Shown here: positions 5,585 to 12,133 of the stretch, one piece after another
Position numbering within the stretch: the first letter of the stretch is position 1
How the letters are laid out: each line of letters begins with the position of its first letter
IMG/VR virus record: IMGVR_UViG_3300045253_000056
Span: 1 to 24,792 of that record
Reading direction: 5' to 3' (one strand)
Length of the DNA stretch: 24,792 nt
Source of the DNA: a virus
The notes under the pieces: generated by a model
Database searches by the model: none
Told to the model about the DNA's origin: nothing
The model's input: the letters and a program-made list of their open reading frames with translations, nothing else
Translations under genes and position numbers: made by a program

Positions 5585-7191
5585 TCGAAGCGGCGTACCA
5601 GCTCGCCGCACGCGGCGTGGCCGTCTTCCCCGTCGGCCCGGACAAGGCGCCGAGGACGGCCAACGGCTTCAAGGACGCGACGACCGACGCCGAGACGATC
5701 CAGGCGTGGGACTGGGACGCCGGGATCGGCGCCGCGATCCCCGAGGGCGCTGTCGTCATCGACGTCGATCCGCGGAACGGCGGCACCGACACGCTGAAGC
5801 TCCTGGCCGACTCCGGCCGAAAGCTGCCGCGGACGCGTACCGCACGGACACGGTCCGGCGGCTTCCACTACTGGCTGCGCGTGCCAGAGGGCGTCACGCT
5901 GCGCTCGAGCCTCGGGCCAGGCATCGACGTCAAGCGCGCCGGCAAGGGCTACGTAGTGGTCCCGCCGAGTCCGGGCTACGTCTGGCTGCCGGGCGGTTCC
6001 GAGTGGGCAGAGGCGCCGGAGTGGCTGCTCGAGGAACTGCGCGTCGAGGAGCGCGAGGGCGGCGCGGCCGAGGCGAGCGAGGCTAAGTTCTTCGCGCCGT
6101 TCGAGCGCGGGACGGCTTACGGCCTGCGAGCACTGGACGCCGAGCTCGGGCGCCTTGCCGCGGCGCAGGAGGGCGGACGGAACGAGGCGCTCAACCGGGC
6201 AGCGTTCTCCCTCGGGCAACTGGCCGCCGGCGGCGAGCTCAATGCCGAGCACGCCCAAGCCGAGCTACTTCGCGTCGCCGGACTCATAGGGCTCGGCTGG
6301 CACGAGAGCCACGCGACCCTCGACTCCGGCTGGCCCGCTGGCGAGCAGGAGCCGCGGCAGGCACCGGCTAAGGATTCTGACTTCGGGGGCGGCGGGCATG
6401 TCGAAGCGCCGAAGGGCGAGCCTGACGTCCTGAGTGGCGCCGCCCCCGATACCGAGCGCGACCTCTGGGTCGACTGGGAGATCGACGAGCCGCCGCTGCC
6501 ATTCTTCATTCACCCCGTTCTGCCGAAGAACGCCTACGTCCTCGTCTACGGGCCAACCGAGGCATCGAAGTCGATGGTCTGGGTCGCGCTCTGCGCCGAG
6601 GCGTCCCAGCGCGGCCAGCGCTGCTCGGTCTACTCGCTCGAGAACCCGCCGAGCACCGATCGTGACCGGCTGCGCCGCCTGCGGCCGAGCCGCTCGAACT
6701 TCCGGCTGACGAATGAGCCGATCGACCTGAACGACGCGCGCCAGCTCCATGAGCTCGTCGAGCGCGAACGCGACTGGGGCGACGGCCACTCGAGCGACGT
6801 CGTCGTCATCGACACTTACAGCCACGCCTTCAACAGCCGCAGCGAGGACGGGAACGCCAAGGCGATCGAGTTCGCCCGGCGCATCCGGCATCTGATGCAC
6901 GAGGTCGGCTGCTCGGTCGTGCTGCTCGACCACACCGGCTACGCGCAGACCGACGAGCCGCGCGACGCCAGCGCCAAGCGCCAGGCGGTCGACGTCGCGA
7001 TCCTGATGCAGAAGGTCGGCGAGTGGAAGCCGGGCCAGCCTGCTGGCTTCGCGATGACGAACAAGAAGGCCGCCCGGTTCGCCAATCCGTTCCACCTGAA
7101 CGGCGAGATCCGGGACGTACTGCACGGCGACCAGCGCGGCCTCGAGCTCGCGTGGATCGGCGCCGAACGCCCATCGTGGCCTGACGAGTGA
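5581..7191 (+). CDS. bifunctional primase-polymerase with RepA-like AAA helicase domain
   Basis: The 536-residue protein joins two domains. Residues about 1-155 match the Prim-Pol family: FPVGPDKAP near the N-terminus, the catalytic VVIDVDP (Asp61, Asp63), RSGGFHYW (His96) and PGIDVKRAGKGYVVVPPS (Asp116). Residues about 300-520 form a RecA-like ATPase of the AAA_25/RepA type, with a Walker A-like GPTEASKS (Lys330, Ser331; the usual Gly before Lys is Ser), Walker B VVVIDTYSH (Asp411) and a downstream VVLLDHTGY. It is expected to unwind DNA and make primers at the phage fork. A variable linker rich in Glu and Ala lies between the domains. It overlaps the next gene by GTGA. Confidence 0.88.
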   Translation: MIEAAYQLAARGVAVFPVGPDKAPRTANGFKDATTDAETIQAWDWDAGIGAAIPEGAVVIDVDPRNGGTDTLKLLADSGRKLPRTRTARTRSGGFHYWLRVPEGVTLRSSLGPGIDVKRAGKGYVVVPPSPGYVWLPGGSEWAEAPEWLLEELRVEEREGGAAEASEAKFFAPFERGTAYGLRALDAELGRLAAAQEGGRNEALNRAAFSLGQLAAGGELNAEHAQAELLRVAGLIGLGWHESHATLDSGWPAGEQEPRQAPAKDSDFGGGGHVEAPKGEPDVLSGAAPDTERDLWVDWEIDEPPLPFFIHPVLPKNAYVLVYGPTEASKSMVWVALCAEASQRGQRCSVYSLENPPSTDRDRLRRLRPSRSNFRLTNEPIDLNDARQLHELVERERDWGDGHSSDVVVIDTYSHAFNSRSEDGNAKAIEFARRIRHLMHEVGCSVVLLDHTGYAQTDEPRDASAKRQAVDVAILMQKVGEWKPGQPAGFAMTNKKAARFANPFHLNGEIRDVLHGDQRGLELAWIGAERPSWPDE

Positions 7192-7529
7192 GCCGCTTGA
7201 CAGCCGAGGCCGAGCGCCGAGGCATCAGGGCACCGACGCCGGCGACGCTGCGGCGGTACGGGCTGACCGCCGACAAGTGGCTGCGGCTACTCAAGACCCA
7301 GGGCTGGTGCTGCCCGATCTGCCGGCGCGGCTCGGGCGTCATCTGGAACACCGACCACGAGCACGTCAGCGGCTGGAAGGCGCTGCCGCCGAAGGAGCGC
7401 GCCAAGTTCGTTCGCGGCGTGCTCTGCGCCGGCTGCAACTACCAGGCCGTCGACTCGCGCATGAGCGCCGCCACGTCGCAGCGCGTCACCGACTACCTGC
7501 GGGCCTACGAGAAGCGGAGGGACGCTTGA
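7188..7529 (+). CDS. recombination endonuclease VII
   Basis: The 113-residue protein has the endonuclease VII zinc-binding and catalytic arrangement: CCPIC (Cys42, Cys45), WNTDHEH (Asp56, His57, His59) and LCAGCN (Cys80, Cys83, Asn84). An N-terminal helix with the pattern YGLTADKW is typical of actinophage members. The enzyme resolves Holliday junctions and other branched DNA before packaging. It is shorter than T4 endonuclease VII (157 residues) and lacks most of its C-terminal dimerisation region, as is usual in such phages. GTG start overlaps the primase stop; its own stop overlaps a TTG start. Confidence 0.88.
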   Translation: MSRLTAEAERRGIRAPTPATLRRYGLTADKWLRLLKTQGWCCPICRRGSGVIWNTDHEHVSGWKALPPKERAKFVRGVLCAGCNYQAVDSRMSAATSQRVTDYLRAYEKRRDA

Positions 7530-8533
7530 GCTTCTTCTACCTCGACGACCAGCTCACGATCTGGCGCGGCCCCGCGCTGGAGACGCTGCGCTCGTTCCGA
7601 GATGAGTCGTTCGACTGCGTCGTCACGAGTCCGCCGTATTGGGGGCTGCGCGACTATGGAGTCGACGGGCAGCTGGGGCTTGAGGACGACCCCGAGGACT
7701 ACATCGCAGCGCTCGTCGCCATTTTCCACGAGATCAAGCGCGTGCTCACTAGCACGGGTACGGTTTGGCTCAATCTCGGCGACTCGTACGCGCGTAGTCC
7801 GCGCAAGGGAGCAAGTGGCACGCCGACCGGGCGCAACGGTCGCGGCGAGAAGTACGCCGGAGCGCTGCGCGGTGCTGGGGGCTTGCCCCCGAAGAACCTG
7901 CTCATGCTCCCGGCGCGCGTGGCCATCGCGCTCCAAGCCGATGGCTGGACTCTGCGGTCAGACGTTATCTGGCACAAGCCGAACGCCATGCCGGACCCCG
8001 GCGGTAAGTACCGGCCTGCTTGCTCCCACGAGCACCTGTTCCTGCTCGTCAAGTCAGACCGCTACTTCTATGACTACGCGGCGGTCAAAGAGCCAGCGAA
8101 GTGGGAGCGCTGGGGAGATCAGACGATACGGAAGCCTCAGCCGGGTCGCGCTTCGTGGATCAAGCCGAAGTCGAAGCAGGAACTCGTCGGCGAGACAAGG
8201 CCGCCAGGACGAGGCGACACCTACTCAGGCTTCAACGAGCGCTATGCGGGCGACTCGCCCGTCGACCGTAAGACGCGTCTGCGTCGTGATGTCTGGAGCG
8301 TCCCGACGGCGAGCTTTCCGGGCGCTCACTTCGCGGTATTCCCTCCGAGGCTCATCGAGCCGTGCATCCTCGCCGGCTGTCCTGAGGGCGGCGTCGTACT
8401 CGACCCCTTCTTCGGTGCAGGCACGACAGCACTAGCCGCGCTGAGCAACGGTCGTCGGTGCGTCGGGGTCGAGCTCTCGGAGGACTACTGCCAGATGGCG
8501 CTCGATCGCGTGCGTCCTCAAGCCACCGCGTGA
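7526..8533 (+). CDS. DNA methyltransferase, N4-cytosine/N6-adenine type, beta class
   Basis: From TTG 7526 the protein is 335 residues. Motif IV is TSPPYW (residues 34-39) and the S-adenosylmethionine motif I is DPFFGAGTT (residues 293-301). Motif IV before motif I defines the beta class. SPPY favours N4-cytosine over N6-adenine but does not decide it. No restriction partner is visible, so it is probably an orphan enzyme protecting phage DNA or marking it. TTG is chosen because GGAGG lies just upstream and it overlaps the endonuclease VII stop as TTGA. The middle (residues 90-250) is the presumed target-recognition region. Confidence 0.9.
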   Translation: MSFFYLDDQLTIWRGPALETLRSFRDESFDCVVTSPPYWGLRDYGVDGQLGLEDDPEDYIAALVAIFHEIKRVLTSTGTVWLNLGDSYARSPRKGASGTPTGRNGRGEKYAGALRGAGGLPPKNLLMLPARVAIALQADGWTLRSDVIWHKPNAMPDPGGKYRPACSHEHLFLLVKSDRYFYDYAAVKEPAKWERWGDQTIRKPQPGRASWIKPKSKQELVGETRPPGRGDTYSGFNERYAGDSPVDRKTRLRRDVWSVPTASFPGAHFAVFPPRLIEPCILAGCPEGGVVLDPFFGAGTTALAALSNGRRCVGVELSEDYCQMALDRVRPQATA

Positions 8534-10452
8534 GCGACTTCACCGTCCTCGACGTCGAGACCACGGGCAGCGACCCCTGGCGCGACCATCTCGTCTGCGT
8601 CGGCATCGGCGAGCACGTCTACGACGCCGAGCAGGGCCGCCAGCGCGCGCGGATGCTGATGGCGCGGCCGGGCGTCACGCTCGTCGCGCACACGAATTAC
8701 GACCTCCGCTGGCTGATGCTCGACGGTGCACGGCTCGCTGAGGGCGTCGAGTACCACGACACGAAGGTCATGGCGTGGATGCTCGACGGCACGCAGGAGC
8801 TCCGGCTAGACGCGCTGGCCGAGCGCTATCTCGGCTACACGCCGCCGAAGCTCATCCGCAAGGTCGGTGGGCGAATCATGTTCCAGGCGAGCGCCGGCCT
8901 CGTGCCGATCGAGGAGGCGCCGTGGGACGAGATCATCGCCTACAACCTGAGCGATATCACGACGACCGCCGAGTTGTACGAGCAGCTGCGCGCGCAACTC
9001 GAGCGGCAGGGCCTCTGGGAGCACTTCGTCTCCGAAGAGGCGCCGTTCTCGCGGCTGCTCGTCGAGATGGAGGCCGCCGGCACGCCGTTCGATCGTGAGC
9101 GCGCCAGTGCGATGCAGGAGAGCGTCGACGGCGAGCACGCCAAGCTCCGCGCGCGGCTCGTCGATGCGACCGGCTGGGACGAGTTCAACCCAGGCTCGGG
9201 CGACCAGGTCGCGCGCTTCCTCTATGAGGACGTCTGGACGACCGAGACGCGCTTCGCCATCCCGCGACTCGCCGGCATGAAGCCGGAGGAGAAGGCAGCC
9301 GCCGTCGATCGCGTCTCCCCGCCCGGCGTCAAGGTCGAGCGGATAGGGCGCGACTACGCCTACGGGACGCGCGTGCTCGACGGCCGCGGGCTCAAGGCGC
9401 CGGCGCACGACAAGCGCAAGGCGCCGGACTCGAGGCCGACGGTCAGCACGAAGAAGCTCGCCGTCCTGCACGGCGACGATCCCTGGGTCGCCGACTTCAT
9501 CGTTTGGAAGCGCCTTGACAAGCTCGGCGGCTACCTGCGGTCGTGGCTCGAGCGCGAGCACGACGGGCGGTTGCATGGCCGCTTCGACCAGTCCGGCACG
9601 ATCACCGGCCGCCTGGCAGGCCGCGAGCCGAATCTCCAGCAGGTCAGCTCGACGAGCGACGTGCGCGACTTATTCCGTGGCGAGCTCGTCGTCGGCGACT
9701 ACGCCGGCCTGGAGGTCAGGCTCAGTGCCCACTTCTCCGGCGACCCGGTGATGCTCGAGGTCTTCCGCACCGGCCGCGATCTGTACGGCGTCTTGGCGGC
9801 CGAGGCGTGGGGTGGGCCCGGCGATAAGACGAACGACGGACGCGGGCTGATGAAAATCCTGGCCCTCGCTTCTCAGTACGGCGCCCAGGGCGAGAAGCTC
9901 GCCGAGGTGCTCGCCTTCGCCGGGATGCGCGGCTACACGGCGCGGAAGGCTGACGCGCTGCTCGGCGACCTCGAGAACACGCTGCCGCGGCTCTTCGAGT
10001 GGCGGCAGGAGGTCATTGCCGCCGCCCGCGTCCGCGGCTTCGTGACGACGCTCGCCGGTCGCCGGCGGGACTTGCCGGACATCAAGAGCGCGACCTGGCA
10101 CCTGATGGCGAAGGCCGAGCGCCAGGCCGTCAACAGCCTCGTCCAGGGCAGCGCAGCTGATGTCGTGCGCCGCGCGATGCTCCGGTGCCGCGAGGCCGTC
10201 GCGCCGAGCGTGGCGCGGATCGTGCTCCAGGTGCACGACGAGATCCTCTGGGAGCGCGGCTCGGAGTGGACGCCGGAGATCTTCGACGTCCTACGCGGCA
10301 TCTGCGAGACGGGCCACGGTTTCGATCTCGACGTGCCGCTCATCTTCGACGCCAAGGTCGCCGAGAGCTGGGCGGCGAAGGGCGGCTCCGGCGGTCAGGT
10401 CAAGGCCGGCGAGTACGAGCACGTCGCGTCTGCGGTCGCGGCCGTTGCTTGA
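8530..10452 (+). CDS. polA: DNA polymerase I (family A) with 3'-5' exonuclease domain
   Basis: The 640-residue protein has an exonuclease domain with LDVETTG (Asp8, Glu10), HTNYDLRW (Asn56, Asp58) and YNLSD (Tyr138, Asp142). The polymerase domain has motif A VVGDYAGLEVR (catalytic Asp390), motif B with Arg438, Lys442 and Tyr450 in RGLMKILALASQYG, and motif C VLQVHDEI (Asp570). No 5' nuclease domain is present, as in T7 and most phage PolA. The residue equivalent to E. coli Phe762 is Leu446. It should replicate the phage genome with the primase-helicase just upstream. GTG at 8530 overlaps the methyltransferase stop. Its TGA lies inside the -35 box of the next promoter. Confidence 0.93.
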   Translation: MSDFTVLDVETTGSDPWRDHLVCVGIGEHVYDAEQGRQRARMLMARPGVTLVAHTNYDLRWLMLDGARLAEGVEYHDTKVMAWMLDGTQELRLDALAERYLGYTPPKLIRKVGGRIMFQASAGLVPIEEAPWDEIIAYNLSDITTTAELYEQLRAQLERQGLWEHFVSEEAPFSRLLVEMEAAGTPFDRERASAMQESVDGEHAKLRARLVDATGWDEFNPGSGDQVARFLYEDVWTTETRFAIPRLAGMKPEEKAAAVDRVSPPGVKVERIGRDYAYGTRVLDGRGLKAPAHDKRKAPDSRPTVSTKKLAVLHGDDPWVADFIVWKRLDKLGGYLRSWLEREHDGRLHGRFDQSGTITGRLAGREPNLQQVSSTSDVRDLFRGELVVGDYAGLEVRLSAHFSGDPVMLEVFRTGRDLYGVLAAEAWGGPGDKTNDGRGLMKILALASQYGAQGEKLAEVLAFAGMRGYTARKADALLGDLENTLPRLFEWRQEVIAAARVRGFVTTLAGRRRDLPDIKSATWHLMAKAERQAVNSLVQGSAADVVRRAMLRCREAVAPSVARIVLQVHDEILWERGSEWTPEIFDVLRGICETGHGFDLDVPLIFDAKVAESWAAKGGSGGQVKAGEYEHVASAVAAVA

Positions 10453-10485
10453 CGGATCGGGAGATTTCGTCTAGATTTCTAGACA
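10449..10485 (+). promoter_or_regulatory. promoter P1 (TTGACG - 17 bp - TAGATT)
   Basis: The -35 box TTGACG at 10449-10454 overlaps the polA stop; 17 bases later TAGATT at 10472-10477 serves as -10. The region is clearly AT-richer than its surroundings. It aligns without gaps over 37 bases with promoter P2 at 13486, sharing GCTTGAC, TTCGTCTA and TTCTAGACA. Transcription would begin near 10484, just before a GGAGG site at 10489-10493. Confidence 0.65.
10469..10484 (+). promoter_or_regulatory. 7-bp inverted repeat over the P1 -10 box, possible operator
   Basis: GTCTAGA and TCTAGAC are perfect reverse complements separated by TT, and the palindrome covers the -10 box. A dimeric repressor could bind here. 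P2 keeps the right half (TCTAGAC) and the outer GTCTA of the left half, so an altered copy is present there too. The operator role is inference. Confidence 0.45.
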
Positions 10486-10499
10486 GATGGAGGCAATAC

Positions 10500-10877
10500 T
10501 TGAAATGGTTCCGGCGCAGGACCGAGCCGACTCCGGCGTTCCGCAAGGAGCGCGACGACTGGCTCGAGTGGCTACGGCTGAGCGGATTCAGCGCACTCAC
10601 GATCAAGGGCTATCGCTTGACGACTGACAAGAATGGAGGCGCTCGCGTGATGGATCGTCACGACGGAGAAATCTCGAATACTCATGACACCACTGCCGCG
10701 CAGACGTACTATTCGATGTTCGGGGCCAGTTCTCCCCAGGGGAAATGGGATCGCGCGGCTGGCCCCGATTCACTTGCCGAGGCGATGGAGTGGTGGGCCG
10801 ACCGCCAAGACGAGGCCGCCATCGAGACGTGGCAGGCATCACGTCTGGAAAGCGAGGTCGAACACGATGCCGTCTGA
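10500..10877 (+). CDS. hypothetical protein behind promoter P1 (125 aa)
   Basis: TTG at 10500 has GGAGG six bases upstream and lies just downstream of the P1 start point. The third-position GC bias fits this frame better than the overlapping ATG frame at 10487. The N-terminus has the segment WLEWLRLSGFSALTIKGYR, which resembles the core-binding helices of tyrosine recombinases, but nothing like the catalytic domain follows. The second half is Trp- and Ala-rich. The frame is also open back to TTG 10449, and GTG 10647 or ATG 10650 with GGAGG at 10635 could start a shorter protein. Function unknown. Confidence 0.5.
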   Translation: MKWFRRRTEPTPAFRKERDDWLEWLRLSGFSALTIKGYRLTTDKNGGARVMDRHDGEISNTHDTTAAQTYYSMFGASSPQGKWDRAAGPDSLAEAMEWWADRQDEAAIETWQASRLESEVEHDAV

Positions 10878-11013
10878 TCGCTCTGCCGCTACTCCGTCTC
10901 CGCAGGAGTGTAAGTGCGGCTGGCCGAAGCAGCCGTGCCTGCGGAAGGCGTTGGAGAACGGTCCTCCGTTCCCGCCTGAGCCGTGCGAGCCGAAGGAGAC
11001 GCCCAATGCCTAA
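10867..11013 (+). CDS. small Cys- and Pro-rich peptide (48 aa)
   Basis: ATG at 10867 lies within the end of the previous gene. The peptide contains Cys-Lys-Cys-Gly-Trp-Pro, then a third Cys seven residues on, and a fourth near the C-terminus within PPEPCEPKE. The paired cysteines suggest metal binding or a redox pair, with no family recognised. GAAGGAG near its 3' end is the ribosome binding site of the next gene, and the two overlap by eight bases. Confidence 0.45.
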   Translation: MPSDRSAATPSPQECKCGWPKQPCLRKALENGPPFPPEPCEPKETPNA

Positions 11014-11143
11014 GCACAAGATCACCGTCTCGCTGGCCGAGGCTGAGAGGGCGCTGCGGGCGAAGGCTGCTGTCACAACGAACCCCGCCTACCAGCGGCA
11101 CCTGTTGAAGTTCCTGCGGCTCTTGGATTGGGCGCGGTCGTGA
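11006..11143 (+). CDS. small basic helical protein (45 aa)
   Basis: ATG at 11006 has GAAGGAG about seven bases upstream. The product is rich in Lys, Arg, Ala and Leu and is probably mostly helical, with a final hydrophobic segment HLLKFLRLLDWA. No family is recognised. Its TGA overlaps the GTG of the methyltransferase remnant. Confidence 0.5.
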   Translation: MPKHKITVSLAEAERALRAKAAVTTNPAYQRHLLKFLRLLDWARS

Positions 11144-11431
11144 GCATCGCCGAGAATCGGTTCAACAACGGCCTCCGCTACCGGGACGCCGAGCATCCGA
11201 ACAATACGCAGTTCACGCCGAGCTACGTTCTCGATCTGGTGCGCGAGGATTTGGGCGGCCTGATTTGCCTTGATCCCTGCACTACCCCAGACAATCCCGT
11301 AGGCGCGGCCCGCTTCTACACCGTCGAAGATGACGGCCTAAGCCAGCCGTGGGGACCGCGAAGACCCGAAGCTACGCGATCTCTCACCGATGGGAGGAGG
11401 GCCGAACCCGTGGAAGGACAAGGCGAGATGA
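11140..11431 (+). pseudogene. remnant of a phage Dam-type N6-adenine methyltransferase
   Basis: From GTG 11140 the first 73 residues resemble the N-terminal part of phage Dam-like methyltransferases: TQFTPSYVLDLV, ICLDPCTTPDN and FYTVEDDGLSQPW. In intact proteins DGL..W is followed shortly by the catalytic NPPY or DPPY motif. Here it is missing in every frame. After about 11350 a different frame (codons beginning at 11342) gives a natural-looking C-terminal end with PNPWKDKAR and a TGA at 11429 that overlaps the next ATG as ATGA. The simplest reading is an internal deletion that joined start and end out of frame. The original frame runs on by chance into the next gene. Confidence 0.55.
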
Positions 11432-11787
11432 AGTCTGCCGCGAACGAGTGTCCGAAGTATGGCGGTGCGATCTGCAAGGACGAGGCCGGAGCGCTCTGCG
11501 AGTGCTATCCCGGCACAAAGTCGAAGCAGGACGCTCGCTCTGCCGCGCAGATTCCGCGCCGCTGCCGATGGTTCGGACATCGGTGGGGACGCACCGAGTG
11601 GAGTGGTGACCACTGGCACGCGAGCGGCTGGAAGGAGCGGCACACCCACACGGGCGTCCGCGAGTGCTACCGCTGCGGCACCGAGGAGACGGTCGAGTGG
11701 TTCGACTCACGCATGGCGTGGGCCGAGCATCGTCGCGAGCTTGAAGATGACCGGCTAGAGGCCGTCATCCGAAGGGCGACGAGATGA
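11428..11787 (+). CDS. hypothetical protein with paired Cys/His motifs (119 aa)
   Basis: ATG at 11428 follows AAGGACAAGGCGAG and overlaps the stop of the shifted upstream frame. The protein has Cys residues early (Cys8, Cys16, Cys24, Cys26), then CRWFGHRWG and a later ECYRCGTEE, so it may bind one or two metal ions. The C-terminus is a charged helix. I recall small phage proteins with FGH-W and C-x2-C motifs but cannot assign function. The frame is open upstream into the methyltransferase remnant, so a fusion protein is possible if the upstream GTG is used. Confidence 0.6.
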   Translation: MKSAANECPKYGGAICKDEAGALCECYPGTKSKQDARSAAQIPRRCRWFGHRWGRTEWSGDHWHASGWKERHTHTGVRECYRCGTEETVEWFDSRMAWAEHRRELEDDRLEAVIRRATR

Positions 11788-11891
11788 CTGCCGCTACTGT
11801 AGAGCCTGAGTTCTCCTCCCCGTGGGAGGAAGAAGAAGCCGAGGCCGAGGCGACTGAGTTATGGGCGCGATTGACCGAGGGGGACGAGTGA
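11784..11891 (+). CDS. very small acidic peptide (35 aa), tentative
   Basis: ATG at 11784 and TGA at 11889 overlap both neighbours in the ATGA/GTGA style. The peptide is dominated by Glu, Ala and Thr with two Trp. No family is recognised. The overlaps are the main support. A strongly acidic peptide beside DNA genes could be a DNA mimic, but nothing beyond composition indicates this. Confidence 0.4.
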   Translation: MTAATVEPEFSSPWEEEEAEAEATELWARLTEGDE

Positions 11892-11986
11892 GTCCGGGCG
11901 AGGAGCTCTTCTGGAAGACCGTCGCGGCCTTGAGGTTGCCTGAGCTTCTTCACTGGCTCAACGGAAAGATGTCCCGCCGCTCGTAG
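11888..11986 (+). CDS. very small peptide (32 aa), tentative
   Basis: GTG at 11888 overlaps the previous stop, has GAGGGGGACGA upstream, and ends at TAG 11984-11986, the last codon before the terminator. The peptide is amphipathic (ELFWKTVAALRLPELLHWL) and ends with a short basic stretch. It is probably one helix. No family is recognised. Confidence 0.4.
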   Translation: MSPGEELFWKTVAALRLPELLHWLNGKMSRRS

Positions 11987-12015
11987 GCGCGCTCCCGCAC
12001 AACTCACGCACGACG

Positions 12016-12039
12016 AAGCCCGGCTCAACGGCCGGGCTT
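12016..12039 (+). terminator. intrinsic terminator at the end of the plus-strand operon
   Basis: AAGCCCGGC (12016-12024) pairs with GCCGGGCTT (12031-12039) around a TCAACG loop, and TCGTTTG follows. The 9-bp GC-rich stem after the last small ORF and before the integrase promoter fits a transcription terminator. Confidence 0.8.
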
Positions 12040-12098
12040 TCGTTTGCGCTCGAGGCGCCCGTGTTGCACGTGCTTATGTTGCCTTGCCGGTTAGGGGG
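12040..12098. other. candidate phage attachment site region (speculative)
   Basis: Serine integrases usually have attP, about 50 bp, right beside their gene. This short non-coding stretch between the terminator and the integrase promoter contains the palindrome GCACGTGC (12066-12073) and a repeated GTTGC on either side of it. That is the only untaken space next to the integrase start. No comparison with a host junction is possible here. Confidence 0.2.
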
Positions 12099-12127
12099 TT
12101 GACAAGCGCGCGTGTATCCATCAGACT
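12099..12127 (+). promoter_or_regulatory. integrase promoter (TTGACA - 17 bp - CAGACT), probably leaderless
   Basis: A perfect -35 TTGACA (12099-12104) is followed 17 bases later by CAGACT, which matches the -10 consensus in three positions. The integrase ATG at 12134 is seven bases beyond the -10, where transcription would be expected to start, and there is no ribosome binding site. The -35 is strong evidence; the -10 is weak. Confidence 0.55.
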
Positions 12128-12133
12128 GCGCCC

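Noticed and set aside
10487-10627. Leaderless 46-aa ORF from ATG 10487 behind P1
   Set aside because: Its third codon positions are AT-richer than in neighbouring genes, while the overlapping frame from TTG 10500 has proper GC bias and a GGAGG site.
11340-11431. Programmed frameshift joining the two parts of the Dam-like gene
   Set aside because: No slippery heptamer is present, and even a joined product would lack the catalytic NPPY motif.
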